From DTSX01 sp964008355 (GTDB lineage Bacteria; Pseudomonadota; Gammaproteobacteria; Steroidobacterales; UBA11654), in contig CAXGBD010000011.1 in assembly GCA_964008355.1 (NCBI GenBank), positions 1 through 28,223 of the forward strand: 28,223 nt of DNA. The letters are read 5' to 3'. The position numbers were made by a program, and so were the translations under genes. Positions 25,897 through 28,223 of this stretch are shown piece after piece. The notes beneath the pieces are model-generated. The model searched no databases. It worked only from the letters and a program-made list of their open reading frames with translations, and was not told where the DNA came from. Positions within the stretch are counted from its first letter, which is position 1, and each line of letters begins with the position of its first letter.

Positions 25897-25973
25897 GGTG
25901 ATGTAGCTCAGTAGGTTAGAGCATCGGATTCATAAACCGAAGGTCGGTGGTTCAAATCCACCCATCACCACCA
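25897..25973 (+). tRNA. tRNA with CAU anticodon (probably elongator tRNA-Met)
   Basis: The cloverleaf has acceptor GGTGATG/CATCACC, D stem GCTC/GAGC, anticodon loop TTCATAA (anticodon CAT), T stem GGTGG/CCACC with TTCAAAT, discriminator A73 and encoded CCA. The paired G1-C72 and lack of three G-C pairs in the anticodon stem rule out initiator tRNA. Elongator Met is most likely, but tRNA-Ile2, read after lysidine modification, shares this anticodon and is not excluded. The last anticodon-stem pair (31-39) is an A-A mismatch. Confidence 0.93.
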
Positions 25974-25999
25974 GAATACTGGTCTAACCCATTGGGTTA
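25970..25999. other. Two adjacent short inverted repeats at tRNA / small gene 3' junction
   Basis: ACCAG-AATA-CTGGT (25970-25983) begins at the tRNA discriminator base. It is followed at once by the perfect 15-bp palindrome TAACCCATTGGGTTA (25985-25999), which includes the stop codon of the small minus-strand gene. Either could form a 5-bp hairpin on both strands. There is no T-run, so termination is only a suggestion. Confidence 0.3.
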
Positions 26000-26184
26000 T
26001 TGGCATTCAAGAATTCAGGATCGATTGTGTCAACACCTTGGTCTTTGGCAGCATTGACCATATGGTTAATGGCCATATCCATTGCAAAATCTGGGACCTG
26101 TGTCAATGCTTCGCAAGCATCGTCAGTAAATGTAATGTTTTCATCCGCACTATTTGCTTTTTCTTTAATTGTTTCTGCATCCAT
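25984..26184 (-). CDS. Small PCP_red-like protein of unknown role
   Basis: This 66-residue acidic protein has no signal peptide or membrane segment. The stretch from FTDDACEAL to FLNAN (about 18-62) resembles the PCP_red domain (PF08369). That short helical domain ends the chlorophyllide-reductase B subunit and also occurs as small stand-alone proteins in non-phototrophic proteobacteria. The resemblance is by eye: an aromatic then acidic/Ala start, a VPDF segment, a helix with NHMVNAAKDQG, then an IDPEFLN end. The ATG is preceded by AAGGAAAAATC, a good ribosome-binding site. It has no operon partner: a tRNA converges on it, and the DUF1015 gene downstream on the other side is 92 bp away. Function unknown. 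Confidence 0.7.
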   Translation of the reverse strand: MDAETIKEKANSADENITFTDDACEALTQVPDFAMDMAINHMVNAAKDQGVDTIDPEFLNANNPMG

Positions 26185-26276
26185 GATTTTTCCTTTTTTA
26201 GATAAAGTAAGTATTAGTGGTTAATTGTGTCAAATTTTGATTCAAACGTGAAGAATAATTGTTGAGGTGATTGAGT

Positions 26277-27539
26277 TTAACCAATGAGGTGTGTGAGCAA
26301 ACCATCTAGTAATTTTGGCTCAAACCAGGTAGATTTTGGTGGCATGATTTGATTTGCTTCAGCAACAGAGATGAGAGCGTTCATTGGAGTTGGATACAAA
26401 GAGAAACCCATTGCCATTTCTCCAGAATCCACTCTTTCTTGGAGTGCTTCAATCCCCCTGATCCCACCTACAAAATCAATTCTTTGATCAATTCTTTCGT
26501 CCTGGATTCCTAATATTGGTTCTAGGAGGTAATCATGCAGAAGGGAAACATCTAGTGATTTTACTGGATCTATTGCTTTTTTATGTGTTGGCTTGAGTTC
26601 CAATTTATACCAAGTCCCTTGAAAATACATACCGAATTGATTGGGCTGGCTAGATTTAAAGGTCGAAGCCATTGTTTCAATATCAAAAAATTGATCAGCC
26701 GCTTGTAATAAAGATTTTTTTGAATGACCGTTGGCACTTTTAACGACACGATTGTAGTCTAGAATGTTCATTTCATCTTCAGGAAATGCGACCACGAGAA
26801 CATAATTATAGTTTTCTGTGCCATTGTGGTTGTTATTTGCTGCTTTCTTGTTTTTTCTAACCAGTGCAGCAGCTGCTGAACGATGATGACCATCGGCTAT
26901 AAATAAGGCGTCCATATCGTTTAACAGGGCTAGAATTGATTGAAGTGTATCGGTGTTTGATAACCGCCAAATCTTATGCCTAGATCCATCATTTGCCTCT
27001 ACGTCATAAAGGGGGAGTTTATGAATAGTGATTTCTGAGAGCATGTCTTTTAAGTCACTGTTCTTTTTGTGTGCTAGCAATACAGGACCTGTTTGAGCAT
27101 TAAGGGTGGTAATATTATTGCATCTATCCTGTTCTTTTTTTGGTGTGGTGTGCTCATGTTTTTTGATTAGGTTATGTTCGTAGGCATCCAATGATGCGAT
27201 ACAACCAATACCGGTCTGTTGATGGGTGCCAAGCGAAATTTCATAAACGTAGATCGAATCTATGTCTTCTTCTATTAGAATTTCTTTATCGATAAGGTTT
27301 TTGAAATTTTTTAAACCCTGTTGGTAGACTTCCGGATTGTGATATGAAGTACCAACGGGTAAATCAATTTCAGGCCTTGAAATATGGAGGAAGCTCAGTG
27401 GTTTATGTGCAGCTAATATCCTAGCTTCATCTGAGTTTATAACATCATAGGGTGGAGCAATGACTTCTAATACTTTTTCAGGTATTGGTCGTAGTGCTTT
27501 AAATGCTTTAACTAGATTATTTTTTTTTATCTCAGTCAT
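26277..27539 (-). CDS. DUF1015 family protein (COG4198)
   Basis: DUF1015 proteins are conserved cytoplasmic proteins of uncertain function. Recognisable phrases are KALRPIPEKV and VIAPPYDVINSDEA near the N-terminus, a KKHEHTTPKKEQDR stretch near the middle, and the family hallmark FIADGHHRSAAAA. Conserved His and Arg residues in these motifs look like an active site. The length is 420 residues from the ATG at 27539; an in-frame TTG at 27557 would add six residues. There is no signal peptide. It lies upstream of the small PCP_red-like gene on the same strand, 92 bp apart, and is divergent from the methyltransferase gene across about 120 bp. Confidence 0.85.
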   Translation of the reverse strand: MTEIKKNNLVKAFKALRPIPEKVLEVIAPPYDVINSDEARILAAHKPLSFLHISRPEIDLPVGTSYHNPEVYQQGLKNFKNLIDKEILIEEDIDSIYVYEISLGTHQQTGIGCIASLDAYEHNLIKKHEHTTPKKEQDRCNNITTLNAQTGPVLLAHKKNSDLKDMLSEITIHKLPLYDVEANDGSRHKIWRLSNTDTLQSILALLNDMDALFIADGHHRSAAAALVRKNKKAANNNHNGTENYNYVLVVAFPEDEMNILDYNRVVKSANGHSKKSLLQAADQFFDIETMASTFKSSQPNQFGMYFQGTWYKLELKPTHKKAIDPVKSLDVSLLHDYLLEPILGIQDERIDQRIDFVGGIRGIEALQERVDSGEMAMGFSLYPTPMNALISVAEANQIMPPKSTWFEPKLLDGLLTHLIG

Positions 27540-27661
27540 TTGTTTAATTTTTCTCAAAAAAAATTAGTACTCATTACTATAGGTTAAAATTATTATGTAT
27601 AAAGGTGGATTATATTCGATAATTGTAAGTCACTTTTAAAAAATCATGGAGAGTAATTTTT

Positions 27662-28223
27662 GTGATACCGACCCATATTCAAAAGGCAGTCAGCAGCAAG
27701 AATAGACCTGCAAGTGATCAGGAAAGAGATTCATTAAGAAAACCAGGCGAGGTTCTAAGGTTCTTTGATGTAAAGGAAGGAGACAAGATTGGAGAACTCA
27801 ATGCTGGAAGAGGTTATTTTTCATCAATTGCAGCACATGCAGTGGGAGAAAATGGAATGGTTATTGCTCATACGTCGCCAATGAGTGTTAAACGCTGGAA
27901 AGGCAATCCAATTGAAAAAAGACTCGAAGAATTTCCACAATCCAATCTAATTCCAGTTGTTGGAGACATGGAGTCGCCTAATTTCCCAGGTCACTTGGAT
28001 AAGATATTTAATATCATGACCTATCATGATGCAGTCTGGACAGGGGTCGATAGGGATCGCATGAATACAAGTATTTTTAATACCTTAAGAGATGCTGGCA
28101 TTTATGGAATATTGGATCATCATGCCAGACCCGGTCAAGGTAAAGATGATTGTCAAGAGATTCATCGCATTGAAAAAGAATTTGTTATTGATGAGATTCT
28201 GAGGGCTGGGTTTATTTTGGACA
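27662..28223 (+). CDS. Predicted SAM-dependent methyltransferase (COG4798 type), cut by window edge
   Basis: A GTG at 27662 preceded by GGAGAG opens a frame of 187 residues that runs off the window. The opening RPASDQERDSLRKPGEVLRF precedes a motif I-like GELNAGRGYF (44-53). Later come YHDAVW (121-126), LDHHARPGQG (151-160) and the IHRIEKEFV / EILRAGF end. These resemble the COG4798 predicted methyltransferases, whose substrate is unknown to me. Many relatives carry a signal peptide; none is visible here. An ATG at 27648 is out of frame and soon stops. Fold is fairly secure, role unknown. Confidence 0.8.
   Translation, partial: MIPTHIQKAVSSKNRPASDQERDSLRKPGEVLRFFDVKEGDKIGELNAGRGYFSSIAAHAVGENGMVIAHTSPMSVKRWKGNPIEKRLEEFPQSNLIPVVGDMESPNFPGHLDKIFNIMTYHDAVWTGVDRDRMNTSIFNTLRDAGIYGILDHHARPGQGKDDCQEIHRIEKEFVIDEILRAGFILD

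Noticed and set aside
27601..27625. AAAGGTGG as a ribosome-binding site for a small gene
   Set aside because: The frames after it stop within a few codons; the methyltransferase uses the later GGAGAG before GTG at 27662.
1..28223. CRISPR arrays, insertion sequences, prophage or toxin-antitoxin pairs
   Set aside because: No spaced repeats, transposase or integrase motifs, or paired small genes were found on either strand.

Overview
This AT-rich window looks like a core chromosomal segment of a gammaproteobacterium. The evidence is gene content and order: lptD divergent from amgK-murU, gatCAB divergent from mreBCD, prfA-prmC-moeB divergent from lolB, and lolB / tRNA-Gln / prs / rplY / pth / ychF. 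All of these are arrangements familiar from Pseudomonas-like genomes. Gene packing is tight, with 1-8 nt overlaps inside operons and gaps of 2-12 nt between several convergent genes. The genus cannot be fixed from sequence reading alone. I see no insertion sequence, prophage, CRISPR array, integrase or rRNA.

Layout. (1) 1-892 (-): 5' part of lptD (outer-membrane LPS assembly), cut by the window edge. (2) 1034-3898 (+): amgK and murU (anhydro-MurNAc recycling kinase and uridylyltransferase), followed by a metC-like cystathionine beta-lyase. (3) 12998 down to 3901 (-): nine genes, mreB-mreC-mreD-mrdA(PBP2)-rodA-mltB-rlpA-dacA-lipB. These cover the rod-shape elongation machine, three peptidoglycan-remodelling enzymes and octanoyltransferase. 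(4) 13111-16348 (+): gatC-gatA-gatB, the tRNA-dependent amidotransferase. (5) 19138 down to 16434 (-): prfA-prmC-moeB-like (peptide release factor 1, its glutamine methylase and an E1-like adenylyltransferase). (6) 19140-22364 (+): lolB, tRNA-Gln(UUG), prs, rplY and pth. (7) 22367-28223: a short MesD-like methionine synthase (-), ychF (+), a secreted SxxK serine hydrolase (-), a CAU-anticodon tRNA (+), a 66-residue PCP_red-like protein (-), a DUF1015 protein (-), and the start of a COG4798-type methyltransferase (+) cut by the right edge.

How the genes work together. Most of the left half serves the cell envelope: cytoskeleton-guided wall elongation (MreBCD, RodA, PBP2), wall trimming (MltB, RlpA, DacA), recycling of released muropeptides (AmgK, MurU) and outer-membrane biogenesis (LptD, LolB). 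The middle serves translation (GatCAB, RF1, PrmC, bL25, Pth, tRNAs) and PRPP supply. MetC and the MesD-like enzyme could carry out successive steps of methionine synthesis (cystathionine to homocysteine to methionine).

Most of the window is recognisable housekeeping sequence, and I do not see a convincing new multi-gene system. The points most worth a second look are: absence of hemA and ispE from both sides of lolB; a MesD-like methionine synthase with no visible MesX partner; joining of the mre and mrd/rlpA/dacA clusters; a small PCP_red-like protein beside a tRNA; and an A31-A39 mismatch in the CAU tRNA.
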